DNA of 64,000 nt from Nocardioides sp. (lineage in GTDB: Bacteria; Actinomycetota; Actinomycetes; Propionibacteriales; Nocardioidaceae). The notes under the pieces were generated by a model. That model was not told the DNA's origin. It did no database searches and saw only the letters and a list, made by a program, of their open reading frames with translations. The stretch is taken from positions 62,001 through 126,000 of the forward strand of contig NZ_JASLGR010000044.1 in the NCBI RefSeq assembly GCF_030150155.1, written 5' to 3'. Below, one piece after another: positions 15,665-24,112 of this stretch (its first letter is position 1; every line of letters starts with the position of its first letter). Both the position numbers and the translations under genes were made by a program.

Positions 15665-16510
15665 ATGCCGACTCCGCCGGCTGTCGCGTTCCTCAGCCTC
15701 TCCCGTGCCCGCGCACCGCATCTGCACCGCGAGATCAACGCGTGGCACCAGCTCGACCACCGCCCCGAGAACCTTGCGCTGGCCGGGGTCGCGCACGGAG
15801 AGCGCTTCGTCCACTCCCCCGCACTGGCCGCCGCCTCGCGCCGTGCGGGCGAGTTCGCCGACTTCCACTACGCCAACATCTACTGGTTCGACGAGCCCGC
15901 CGGTGCCGCCGTCGAGGAGTGGGCCGAGCTGGCCGAGCAGTCGCTGCGCGAGGGCCGCCGCCCCGACGTCGACCTGGTCGACCGGGCCTACATGGACTTC
16001 TTCCGCGTCGCCGGGACCGCGCTCTCCCCCGGGCTGCGGATCGGCGGCCGAGCACTGCACTACCGGCCCGTGACCGGGGTGGTGCTGCTGGTCACCGCCC
16101 TGCCCCACGACCTCACCCGCAGCGAGCTCCAGGCCCGCCACGCCTGGGAGATCGACGAGCTGCTGCCCGCGCTGGCCGGCGTACCCGGGATCGCGGCGGC
16201 CTGGTCCCTGGAGAGCGACCCCGGCCTGGCTCCGAGCGAGTGGGCCCGGCGCGAGGCCGCGCAGGGGACCTCCGAGCGCGAGACCATCAGGGTGGTCTAC
16301 CTCGCCTGCGAGATCGACCCGCCCGCCACCGCGCTGGAGCGGCTCGAGGCCGGTGCCGTCCCCGGCTGGCTGAACCCACCGGCCGGTGACCGCGCCAGCG
16401 TCCGCTTCGCCGGGGCCCTGGAGACGATCACGCCGTGGCAGTGGTCCTGGTTCGACGACGAGCACCCCACCTCCCCCGACCCCGCCGCCCCCGCCGGGGG
16501 CGAGCGATGA
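15665..16510 (+). CDS. unknown protein with two possible dimeric alpha/beta-barrel halves
   Basis: A 281-residue soluble protein without a signal peptide. ATG 15665 follows a strong AAAGGAGG site; the upstream open frame is antisense to the ligase and is not coding. The N-terminal half (AWHQLDHRPENLALAGVAHG) and C-terminal half (RSELQARHAWEIDELLPA) each resemble the start of EthD-like dimeric alpha/beta-barrel domains, so it may be an internal duplication of such a domain. Ferredoxin-like proteins of this kind serve as small isomerases, monooxygenases or ligand-binding proteins in aromatic pathways. It overlaps the next gene as ATGA. The domain reading is tentative. Confidence 0.78.
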   Translation: MPTPPAVAFLSLSRARAPHLHREINAWHQLDHRPENLALAGVAHGERFVHSPALAAASRRAGEFADFHYANIYWFDEPAGAAVEEWAELAEQSLREGRRPDVDLVDRAYMDFFRVAGTALSPGLRIGGRALHYRPVTGVVLLVTALPHDLTRSELQARHAWEIDELLPALAGVPGIAAAWSLESDPGLAPSEWARREAAQGTSERETIRVVYLACEIDPPATALERLEAGAVPGWLNPPAGDRASVRFAGALETITPWQWSWFDDEHPTSPDPAAPAGGER

Positions 16511-17490
16511 CGCTCTCCCTGGGGCTGCTCTTCGACCTGCGCAACCCCGCCCCGTGGTCCAGGCCGTGGCCCGAGGTGTACGCCGAGGCGCTCGACCTGG
16601 TGGTCGCCGCCGAGCAACGGGGCGCCGACGCGATCTGGGCCACCGAGCACCACCTCTTCGACGACGGCTACCTGAGCCAGCCGCTGACCTTCCTGGCCGC
16701 TGCCGCGGCCCGCACCGAGCGGATCCGGCTGTGCACCGGTGTGATGCTGGCCGGCCTGCGCCACCGGCGCGACGTCAGCGAGCAGGCGGCCCTGGTCGAC
16801 AACCTCAGCAACGGCCGGCTTGAGATCGGTGTCGGTGCGGGCTACGCCCCGGCCGAGTTCGAGCTCTTCGGGCAGGACCTCTCCCGCCGGATGACCCTGG
16901 CCGACCGCAGCGTCGCGGCCCTGCAGGAGGACCTGTGGGGCGCCACCCTGCAGCCCTCGCCGGTGCAGCAGCGGATCCCGCTGTGGCTGGGCTACCAGGG
17001 GCCCCAGGGCGCCCGCCGGGCCGGACGGCTCGGCGTCGGCCTGCTCTCCCCGCAGCCGGCCCTGCTGGAGCCGTACGTCGCCGGGCTGCGCGAGGGCGGC
17101 CACGATCCCGCGATCGCCCAGATGGGCGGCCTGGTGCCGCTGCTCCTCACCCGCGACCCCGAGCGCACCGCCGCCCAGGTGGCGCCGCACCTGGCCCACC
17201 AGATCCAGACCTACGCCCAGGCCCGGCTCAGCGACGGCTCGACGGCCCCGACCCCCGACCTCGGCGACCTCACCCGGGCGATGCTCGACCTCGACTCCAG
17301 CGGCCTGCGGGTGGTCACCGTCGACCAGGCCGCGGCGATCCTGCGGCCGATCATCGACACCGCCCCGATCCGTCACCTCTACTTCTGGGCCAGTGTCGCC
17401 CAGATGCCGAACGACCTGGTCGAGGAGCATCTCGACCTCACGTTCGGCGCGTTGGCCCCGCTGCTGCGTGGCTCGCAGGAGGACGCATGA
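16507..17490 (+). CDS. LLM-class flavin-dependent oxidoreductase
   Basis: A 327-residue bacterial-luciferase-like monooxygenase. Family segments are IWATEHHLFDDGYLSQP near residue 55, the flavin-binding RIRLCTGVMLAGLRH near 80 and GRLEIGVGAGY near 115. ATG 16507 overlaps the preceding stop by 4 bases, so translation is coupled. Such enzymes use FMNH2 or F420 and may hydroxylate, desulfonate or Baeyer-Villiger-oxidise their substrates. The reductase at 18397 could supply reduced flavin. Its step in the pathway is unknown. Confidence 0.88.
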   Translation: MTLSLGLLFDLRNPAPWSRPWPEVYAEALDLVVAAEQRGADAIWATEHHLFDDGYLSQPLTFLAAAAARTERIRLCTGVMLAGLRHRRDVSEQAALVDNLSNGRLEIGVGAGYAPAEFELFGQDLSRRMTLADRSVAALQEDLWGATLQPSPVQQRIPLWLGYQGPQGARRAGRLGVGLLSPQPALLEPYVAGLREGGHDPAIAQMGGLVPLLLTRDPERTAAQVAPHLAHQIQTYAQARLSDGSTAPTPDLGDLTRAMLDLDSSGLRVVTVDQAAAILRPIIDTAPIRHLYFWASVAQMPNDLVEEHLDLTFGALAPLLRGSQEDA

Positions 17491-17564
17491 AAGGCTTTCC
17501 TCGTGCGGCGCGGTGCCGACATGCGATAGACCACTCTGGTCGACTCCCGGAGAGGAAGCCATGA
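17487..17564 (+). CDS. possible 25-residue coupling or leader peptide
   Basis: ATG 17487 overlaps the flavoprotein stop as ATGA and has an excellent AGGAGG site four bases upstream, inside the end of that gene. The 25-codon frame (MKGFPRAARCRH...) ends with TGA at 17562-17564, which overlaps the ATG of the GntR gene as ATGA. The frame thus bridges the 70-base gap with overlaps at both ends. The peptide is basic with no recognisable motif. It may simply carry ribosomes to the regulator gene. A chance frame cannot be excluded. Confidence 0.45.
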   Translation: MKGFPRAARCRHAIDHSGRLPERKP

Positions 17565-18367
17565 CCCAACAAGGCCCCAGCGCGACCGGCGGTGGTGTGC
17601 GCTTCGCACGCCTCGCCGAGCAGATCGCGGACGATCTGCGCAACCGGCTGCTGGTCGGCGACCTGGCCGACGCCAAGGAGCTGGCGGTGGAGGAATCGCT
17701 CCGCGGGCACTACGGGGTCTCCAAGCCGACCTTCCGCGAGGCGATGCGGGTGCTCGAGGCCGAGGGCCTGATCACCGTCCGCCGTGGTGCGATCGGCGGT
17801 GCCCTGGTGCACCGCCCCGATGCCGAGCACGTCGCCTACAGCCTCGGGATGGCGCTGGCGGGCCGCGGGGTCCCGATCAGTGACGTCGCTGCCGCGCTGC
17901 GTGAGGTGGAGCCTGCCTGTGCCGCCGCCTGTGCGGCCCGCGAGGACCGGATGACCGAGATCGTGCCGGTGCTGACCCGGCTGCACGAGAAGGCCGTCAA
18001 GGTGGTGGACAACCTGGTCGAGGTGACCGCGCTGTCCCGGATGTTCCACGAGGCGCTCGTCGACCTGTGCGGCAACCAGTCCCTGGCGATGCTCGCCGGG
18101 GCCCTGGAGTCGCTGTGGAGCTCGCACGAGGCCGCCTGGGCCAGCCGCAGCAAGGACACCGCCCCGATCCCCCGCGCCGAGCGGCTGGGGGCGTTGGACC
18201 ACCATCGCGAGCTGCTCGACGCCATCACCGCCGGGGACACCGAGCGTGCCCGGCGTACCGCTCTGGAGCACCTCAAGGTCTCCCAGATCTATCCCGGCGA
18301 CGAGAACAGCGAAGTGCTGATCTCGCCGGTCTCGGTGCGTAACCGGTTCATCGCTTCCTCCGGGTGA
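17561..18367 (+). CDS. FadR-subfamily GntR transcriptional regulator
   Basis: A 268-residue regulator. The N-terminal winged helix-turn-helix is clear (VEESLRGHYGVSKPTFREAM, then EAEGLITVRRGAIGGALV) at residues 40-90. The C-terminal part is an all-helical FCD ligand domain with acidic and histidine residues (MFHEALVDLCGNQSL, LDHHRELLDAI) of the kind that bind a metal and a carboxylic acid. GAGAGGAAG precedes ATG 17561. FadR-type proteins usually repress and are released by a pathway acid or CoA ester. It is the likely regulator of the cluster through the three 16-bp palindromes. Confidence 0.88.
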   Translation: MTQQGPSATGGGVRFARLAEQIADDLRNRLLVGDLADAKELAVEESLRGHYGVSKPTFREAMRVLEAEGLITVRRGAIGGALVHRPDAEHVAYSLGMALAGRGVPISDVAAALREVEPACAAACAAREDRMTEIVPVLTRLHEKAVKVVDNLVEVTALSRMFHEALVDLCGNQSLAMLAGALESLWSSHEAAWASRSKDTAPIPRAERLGALDHHRELLDAITAGDTERARRTALEHLKVSQIYPGDENSEVLISPVSVRNRFIASSG

Positions 18368-18396
18368 GGGAGCCCACCTCTGTTTGGAGCCCATCG

Positions 18397-18924
18397 ATGA
18401 GTGTCCTCACCGCCCCCACGCCGCACGAGATGCGCCGGCACATGGGTCAGTTCGCCAGCGGCGTCACCGTCGTGACCGGCACCGCCGCCGACGGGTCCCC
18501 GCTGGGCTTCGCCTGCCAGTCGTTCGCCTCGCTGTCGCTGGAGCCGCCGCTGATCCTGATCTGCGTCGACCACGGCGGCCGGTCCTGGCCGCAGATCGCG
18601 CCCCAGGGCGTCTTCACCGTGCACGTCCTCGGCGCCGACCAGGGCGAGCTGTGCGAACGCTTCGGCTCCAGCCGTGGGCGTCGCTTCGAGGGACTGGACT
18701 GGACCACGTCCGCACTGGGGACGCCGTCCCTGCCCGACGTGCTGCTGCGGGTCCACGCCCGCGTCCACCAGGTCGTCCCGGCCGGTGACCACGACATCGT
18801 GATCGGCGAGGTGGCCGGCCTGGAGCACGACCGCGACGCCAACCCGATGCTCTTCTTCCGCGGACGCCTGGGCATGCCCGACCACATCCAGGTGAGCACC
18901 GAGACCCTCGGCTGGGGCTGGTGA
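18397..18924 (+). CDS. HsaB-like flavin reductase
   Basis: A 175-residue flavin-reductase-domain protein with the family core FASGVTVVTG near residue 18, FACQSFASLSLEPPLILICVD near 40 and the C-terminal FFRGRLG. ATG 18397 has GGAG seven bases upstream; the ATG at 18364 lacks one. HsaB-type proteins reduce FMN with NADH and pass it to an HsaA-type oxygenase. The only such oxygenase here is at 7968-9149, about 9 kb away on the other strand, so the two components are split between divergent operons. Confidence 0.88.
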   Translation: MSVLTAPTPHEMRRHMGQFASGVTVVTGTAADGSPLGFACQSFASLSLEPPLILICVDHGGRSWPQIAPQGVFTVHVLGADQGELCERFGSSRGRRFEGLDWTTSALGTPSLPDVLLRVHARVHQVVPAGDHDIVIGEVAGLEHDRDANPMLFFRGRLGMPDHIQVSTETLGWGW

Positions 18925-19026
18925 GCGGCGCGGGCCGATGCCCGCATCGTGAGCGCGCCGGGCACTAGTGTTCGCAGTACCCCGAGTCCTCCTCCATGAC
19001 ATCGGGACCCGGCGAGGAGCACCGAC

Positions 19027-19236
19027 ATGTCCGACTTCCTCAAGGAGCGCTGGCTCGCGATCGTCCTGGCGGTGATCGCGATCGTCTTCATCGTGCAGAA
19101 CCGCGACAAGACCCACATCAACCTGCTCTGGATCAACATCACCTGCCCGCTGTGGCTGACCATGACGGTGATGACCCTGATCGGGATGGGGATCGGCTTC
19201 ATGCTCAGCCGACACCGCGCCCGGGCGAAGGCGTGA
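19027..19236 (+). CDS. LapA-domain (DUF1049) small membrane protein
   Basis: A 69-residue protein with two membrane segments (residues 10-24 and 42-60) separated by VQNRDKTHINLLWINI, the typical LapA/DUF1049 hairpin with its FIVQN motif. In proteobacteria LapA takes part in LPS assembly, but actinobacterial members have no assigned role. ATG 19027 follows CGAGGAG. Its TGA overlaps the GTG of the next gene by 4 bases, so the two are probably made together. Confidence 0.85.
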   Translation: MSDFLKERWLAIVLAVIAIVFIVQNRDKTHINLLWINITCPLWLTMTVMTLIGMGIGFMLSRHRARAKA

Positions 19237-21317
19237 GGCGCGGAGGCGCCCACCTCCTCACTGCGCTCGGCGCACTCCTGATCGCTGCCGGTCTGCTCGC
19301 CGGGGTGGTCAACCGCGAGGTGCTCGACGGCAGCCGCTTCGCCCAGCACGCCGACGCCATCCGGACCGACTCCACCGTCGCACGGCAGGTCGGGCTGGTG
19401 ATCAGCACCGAGGTGATCGCCCAGCAGCCGGAGCTGATCGCGCTGCGCCCGCTGCTCGAGACCGCCGCCACCGCGGTGGTGTCGAGCCCGTCGCTCGGCC
19501 CGCTGGTGCGCACCACGATCGCACCGCTGCACCGCGCACTGGTCTCGGGCAGCGACGACGAGGTCGTGCTCCGGCTGGCCGACGTCGGCGCGCTGCTGGT
19601 CGCCGCGATCACCACGATCGCGCCCGACACCCAGGCCGTCATCCCCGACGACCTCGACGTGACGCTCTCCTCGATCGGGTCGCGTCAGCTCACCTCGGAC
19701 CTGATCTCGACGGCCCACACCGTCGCCCTGCTGTCCTGGCTGCTCCCCCTGCTCGGGGTGGTCGCGCTGCTGGCGGCCTGCGCCCTGCGCCGGCGCGACC
19801 GGCGGGCCTGGCTGGAGGTCGTACGCCGAGGGCTGCTCGGCGTCACGGGCCTGCTGGCCCTGATCACGCTCCTGATCGGTCTGGTCGTGGGCCGCTTCGA
19901 CACCGACACCCTGGGCGGTGCCCTGGTCCAGGCCGCCTGGCACGAGCTCGACGGCGCCTTCTGGAGATGGGTGATCGTGGTCGGCATCGCCGCCCTGGTG
20001 GTCACCCTGGTGAGCCGTTCCGGTCTCCGGCTGAGCCGGCAGGCGCTGCGTGCCGAGCTGACCTCCTGGATCGACGGCTCCCGCCTCACCCCCGGCGAGC
20101 GGCTCGCCCGTGCCGCCCTGGTGGTGCTGGCCGGCGTCGCCCTGATCCTCGAGCCGCTCACCGTGCTGGCCCTGCTGGCCGGCGCGGTCGGGGTGGTGCT
20201 GGTGCTGGCGGCACTGCGCGACCTGGGTGCGGCCACCCTCGCCGCACTGCCCCGGCTGGCGGCGCGGCTGCGTCCGGCCGCCCTGCGCGGCTTCGCGCTC
20301 GGCCTGGCCGCCGCGGTGGTCGTGGCGACCGTCGTGGTCGGTGCGTGGCCCGGCGGTACGTCGCTCCCCACCGCCTCCGCGAGCGGGGACGGCACCGCCT
20401 GCAACGGCCACGTCGAGCTGTGCACCCGGCCCTACAACGACGTCGCGTTCCCGGCGACCCACAACTCGATGTCGGCCGCCGACGGACGCGGCTGGTTCCT
20501 GGCCGAGCAGCCCACCGGCGTGATGGGCCAGCTCGACGCCGGCATCCGGGTCTTCCTGATCGACTCCTGGCCCGCGCAGGCGACCTCGCAGCCGAGCATC
20601 AACGCCAACACCGAGGCCAGCCGCGCCACCGCGCTCGCCCAGGCCCGCACCGACTTCGGCACCGAGGTGGTCGACTCCGCGCTCCGACTGCGCGACGCCC
20701 TGAACCTGACCCCGCGCGGCGAGGTCAAGCCGTACCTGTGCCACGCCCTGTGCGAGCTCGGCTCCACCGAGTGGATCCCGCTGATGCAGCAGGTCAGGTC
20801 GTGGATGGAGACCCATCCCCGCGAGGTGGTGACCTTCTTCATCCAGGACGAGGTCAGCCCCACCGACACCGCCACGGTCTTCGACAAGGCGGGCCTGCTC
20901 CCCTACGTCTACACCCCCGAGGCCGGCCGGCCGTGGCCGACTCTGGAGCAGATGATCGACTCCGGTCGCCGGATCGTGGTCCTGCACGAGCATCACGTCG
21001 ACTCCCGAGTGCCGTGGATCCTGGACGGGGAGGTCTGGTCCCAGGACACGCCGTACGACTTCCGCAAGGCGAGCCAGTTCAGCTGCGCGCGGTTCCGTGG
21101 GCCGGCGAACGCGCCGCTCTTCCTGGTCAACCACTGGCTCAGCAACCCCGGTAGCCGGGTCGCCGACGCTGCCGTGGTCAACGCCGAGCCGGTCCTGCTG
21201 GCCCGGCTCAAGGAGTGCCAGGCCGAGCGCGGCCAGATCCCGAACTTCGTCGCCGTGGACAACTACGACAAGGGCGACCTGATCGCCTCCGTCGACGCTC
21301 TCAACGGATTCGGCTGA
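19233..21317 (+). CDS. polytopic membrane protein fused to a PI-PLC-like phosphodiesterase domain
   Basis: A 694-residue protein starting at GTG 19233, coupled to lapA-like gene by GTGA overlap. The N-terminal 400 residues hold about seven hydrophobic segments with an outer loop between the first two (residues 25-165). The C-terminal 290 residues resemble the PI-PLC X-domain TIM barrel: ATHNSMSA near residue 408 supplies the first catalytic His, LDAGIRVFLIDSW follows, and LCHALCELG near 502 could supply the second His. Membrane topology would place this domain outside the cell. The substrate might be a phosphoinositide, a glycolipid or a wall phosphodiester. The domain match is good; the fusion architecture is one I do not recognise. 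Confidence 0.82.
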   Translation: MRRGGAHLLTALGALLIAAGLLAGVVNREVLDGSRFAQHADAIRTDSTVARQVGLVISTEVIAQQPELIALRPLLETAATAVVSSPSLGPLVRTTIAPLHRALVSGSDDEVVLRLADVGALLVAAITTIAPDTQAVIPDDLDVTLSSIGSRQLTSDLISTAHTVALLSWLLPLLGVVALLAACALRRRDRRAWLEVVRRGLLGVTGLLALITLLIGLVVGRFDTDTLGGALVQAAWHELDGAFWRWVIVVGIAALVVTLVSRSGLRLSRQALRAELTSWIDGSRLTPGERLARAALVVLAGVALILEPLTVLALLAGAVGVVLVLAALRDLGAATLAALPRLAARLRPAALRGFALGLAAAVVVATVVVGAWPGGTSLPTASASGDGTACNGHVELCTRPYNDVAFPATHNSMSAADGRGWFLAEQPTGVMGQLDAGIRVFLIDSWPAQATSQPSINANTEASRATALAQARTDFGTEVVDSALRLRDALNLTPRGEVKPYLCHALCELGSTEWIPLMQQVRSWMETHPREVVTFFIQDEVSPTDTATVFDKAGLLPYVYTPEAGRPWPTLEQMIDSGRRIVVLHEHHVDSRVPWILDGEVWSQDTPYDFRKASQFSCARFRGPANAPLFLVNHWLSNPGSRVADAAVVNAEPVLLARLKECQAERGQIPNFVAVDNYDKGDLIASVDALNGFG

Positions 21318-21379
21318 GGCGGCCACCGGGTCTCGTCTACGATCCTCACTCCGGCCGGCCTGCAGAACGGGGACCTGAG

Positions 21380-22399
21380 ATGACCGCCTGGATGACGAAG
21401 CACCTGCCACCGCAGCACCGTGGCGTGACCTGGCTGCCGACCGAGCTCCATCCGCGGGAGGAGGAGCGCATCGCGGCCGTCAGGGCGCTGCACATCGTGG
21501 GGGCCAGCCCGGAGCCGGAGCTGGACCGGATCGCGGAGGTGGCGGCGTCGCTGTGCGGAGTGCCGTACGGCTCGGTCAACATCATCGACGCCGAGCAGCA
21601 CTACACCGCTGCCTCCTTCGGGGCGCCGCGGGTCAACGCGAGCCGGGCCGACTCGCTGTGTGCCCTGGCGATCCTGGGCGGCTCGGTGCTGCGCTCGGAG
21701 AACGCCACCGAGGACCCGCGGTTCGCGCACAAGGCGTTCCTGGGGCAGGTCGACCCGCCGATCCGGCTCTTCGCCGCTGCACCGATCCTGACCTCGGACC
21801 GTCTCCCGATCGGCACTCTGCGCGTGTACGGCGAGCAGGTGGCCGCCCTGAGCCAGGGCCAGGTGGCCGGCCTGGAGCGGTTGGCCGAGCTCACCATGAG
21901 CGTGCTCGACATGCGAGCCGCCGCGGTCAACCTCGGCGGGCTGGCGGTCCAGGACGCCCTCACTGGGCTGCCCAACCGGCGGGCCTTCGACACCGTCGCC
22001 ACCCGCCATCGCAGCGGCGAGGCGACGTACGCCTCCCTGGCCTTCCTCGACCTCAACGGGTTCAAGGCGGTCAACGACACCTTCGGCCACCAGGTCGGCG
22101 ACGCCGTGCTGGCCCAGACCGCCCGCCGGATCGAGGCCGTGGCCGGCCACGGCGACCTCGTGCTGCGCATCGGCGGCGACGAGTTCGTCGCCCTCTTCGC
22201 CGAGCGCACCGACGTCGACCAGATCGAGGCCGACCTGCGCGACGCTGTCAGCGTGCCGACCGAGCTCGACGGGCGGCTCCACCAGATCCGCGCCGCGATC
22301 GGAGCGGTCAGCATCGCCGACGGCGAGGACCTCGAGGAGGCCCTGCAGCGCGGGGACGAGCTGATGTACCTGCACAAGAAGCGCCCCGGGCGCGGGTAA
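21380..22399 (+). CDS. GAF-GGDEF diguanylate cyclase
   Basis: A 339-residue soluble protein. Residues 25-175 form a GAF-type sensor domain (LCGVPYGSVNIIDAEQHYTA, then LPIGTLRVYGEQ). Residues 185-335 form a GGDEF domain with DALTGLPNRRAFD, FLDLNGFKAVNDTFGH and the active-site loop RIGGDEFVALF. An intact GGDEF motif predicts synthesis of cyclic di-GMP. No RxxD inhibitory site is evident just before it. ATG 21380 follows GGGGACCTGAG. It is the last native gene before the island. Confidence 0.9.
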   Translation: MTAWMTKHLPPQHRGVTWLPTELHPREEERIAAVRALHIVGASPEPELDRIAEVAASLCGVPYGSVNIIDAEQHYTAASFGAPRVNASRADSLCALAILGGSVLRSENATEDPRFAHKAFLGQVDPPIRLFAAAPILTSDRLPIGTLRVYGEQVAALSQGQVAGLERLAELTMSVLDMRAAAVNLGGLAVQDALTGLPNRRAFDTVATRHRSGEATYASLAFLDLNGFKAVNDTFGHQVGDAVLAQTARRIEAVAGHGDLVLRIGGDEFVALFAERTDVDQIEADLRDAVSVPTELDGRLHQIRAAIGAVSIADGEDLEEALQRGDELMYLHKKRPGRG

Positions 22400-22416
22400 A
22401 TGACACGAGGCTAGCC

Positions 22417-22431
22417 GGACAGGATTGGAAC
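22417..22431 (+). repeat. degenerate left attachment repeat (tRNA-fMet T-arm copy)
   Basis: GGACAGGATTGGAAC against GGACAGGATTTGAAC inside the tRNA gene at 25562-25635, same orientation, preceded in both by a TAGC-like sequence. This is what a tyrosine-recombinase attL would look like. The short length leaves some room for chance. Confidence 0.5.
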
Positions 22432-22696
22432 ATGAGATTCCGAGGTTCATTGGTTGTTTCTCGGGATCCCACCCCTACTCGGCCGAAGAGCGGCGAAGGC
22501 GGCAACCGCTGCCTCGCTCGCCCTCTGGCACTCCCAGGCAACGCACTGCTCCGCGCCACCGCAAGGGGCCGGAGACAACCGACACGCCGTGCGACCGGAT
22601 CGGGCCAACTCACAGCTTGCGAACCTTTCGACTCCTGAGAGACAGGGGATGGGTAGGTTAGTCCCGGACATCCGCCGACAACGATTGGAACCGAGC

Positions 22697-24112
22697 ATGT
22701 ACCTGCGTCGGATCGTGTGCCGCAACATCCGTGCGTTCGCGGAACTCGACATCAACCTCTGCCCGCTCTACTCACCCAGTAAGAGCGAGATGAACAGCGG
22801 TCTCTCATTGATTCAGCGGATCGATTCACTGCTCGACGACAGGAATTTGACGGAGCGACCCGGCACACCATTCCCCGGCTGGACAGTCATCACTGGCGAC
22901 AACGGATCCGGAAAGTCCACGATCCTGAAGGCGATCGCACTCGCGCTCATGGGGCCAGATAAGGCCCGCTTCCTGCAACCGTCCTACGACGGCTGGGTCA
23001 CCCAGGGGGCTCCGAGCGGCTCGATTTCCCTCGAGGTTCGACCCGATCCCGACATTGACAAGACCCGGTCCGGCGGTCGCCCCTACAAGGACACGTTCTG
23101 GGCCGAGGTCGATATCGAGGCAGATACTGAGCAGCCTGGCGGAGCCGTATGGCTTCTACGAGCCGGGGACAACTTCCGGAAGAAGAAGCGGGGAGCCGAG
23201 ACCGGCCCCTGGCAGGCCGCTACGAGCGGCTGGTTAGGCATCGGGTACGGGCCATTCAGGCGCTTGTACGGAACCTCGCCTACAGCAGCAGGCGTTGAGG
23301 CCGATCCCCTGAAGGCCCGTTTTGCCACCCTTTTCCTGGAGGAAGCAACCCTCCGCGAAGGCGAACGCTGGCTCCAAGAACTTGACTATCGCCGAGTTCG
23401 AGCAGCTAGCACACACGAACAGAAACTCGCCGACGTCCAGCTCAACGCAGTCACTCAACTCCTCTCGGCAGACTTCCTCCGAAACGGAATGGAATTCGAT
23501 ACAGTCGATGCCAGCGGCGTATGGCTCTTTGACGCAGAGCGACGCAGACTTCGCCTCTCCGACATGAGCGAAGGCTACCGCGCTGCGCTCGCAATGCTTA
23601 TTGACATCATCCGACACATCTTCCTTTGCTATGACGATGCATTGGACTACCTTGTCGAAGACGACGAGGGGGAGATTACGTTGGCCGCTCCTGCGGTTGT
23701 CCTGATTGACGAAGTTGACGCCCACCTTCACCCCGCCTGGCAACGTGATATCGGGACCTGGCTCACCCGCCACTTCCCCTTGGTTCAATTCATTGTTACA
23801 ACCCACAGTCCACTCGTCTGCCAGGCAGCCACGGGCGGACGTGTCTTCACGCTTACAACGGACGAGACGGGTCGAACAGCTGGCGCAGTCTCTCCAATCG
23901 ATTACGAGCGCCTTGTTAAGGGAGACACAGACGACGTGCTTTCCTCCCCTGCCTTCGGGCTATCGCAAACACGTTCAATCCGGGTCGTTAAGGCAATGCA
24001 ACGACACGCCGAGCTTCAGCAAATGGCGCTGTTTGACCTCCCCGACACGAAGGCGAACGAGTACGAGCAGCTTGAATTGTTCTTCGAGGGCCGGCTGTCG
24101 GAGACGGAGTGA
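22697..24112 (+). CDS. ptuA: PtuA-like AAA/ABC-type ATPase of a Septu-like defence system
   Basis: A 471-residue SMC/ABC-like ATPase. Walker A is GDNGSGKST at residues 66-74, the signature is LSDMSEGY near 296, Walker B is VVLIDEVDAHLHP near 333 and the switch His is in TTHSPLVC near 369. The region between is an acidic and basic helical insertion. Single ATPases of this type paired with an HNH nuclease define type I Septu (PtuA/PtuB). ATG 22697 is chosen as the start of MYLRRIVCRNIRAF, the usual first strand of such proteins; the open frame further upstream has no family-like sequence. It overlaps the nuclease gene by one base. Codon use is A/T-richer than in the neighbours. Confidence 0.82.
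   Translation: MYLRRIVCRNIRAFAELDINLCPLYSPSKSEMNSGLSLIQRIDSLLDDRNLTERPGTPFPGWTVITGDNGSGKSTILKAIALALMGPDKARFLQPSYDGWVTQGAPSGSISLEVRPDPDIDKTRSGGRPYKDTFWAEVDIEADTEQPGGAVWLLRAGDNFRKKKRGAETGPWQAATSGWLGIGYGPFRRLYGTSPTAAGVEADPLKARFATLFLEEATLREGERWLQELDYRRVRAASTHEQKLADVQLNAVTQLLSADFLRNGMEFDTVDASGVWLFDAERRRLRLSDMSEGYRAALAMLIDIIRHIFLCYDDALDYLVEDDEGEITLAAPAVVLIDEVDAHLHPAWQRDIGTWLTRHFPLVQFIVTTHSPLVCQAATGGRVFTLTTDETGRTAGAVSPIDYERLVKGDTDDVLSSPAFGLSQTRSIRVVKAMQRHAELQQMALFDLPDTKANEYEQLELFFEGRLSETE

Noticed and set aside
18447..21410. A minus-strand frame of nearly 1000 codons opposite the flavin reductase, LapA-like and PI-PLC-like genes.
   Set aside because: The plus strand carries overlapping genes with ribosome sites and domains; the shadow has none.
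22400..22696. A retron reverse transcriptase or msr-msd RNA partner for the ATPase-HNH pair.
   Set aside because: No reverse-transcriptase motif occurs in the island and the 297-base spacer shows no retron-like inverted repeat.
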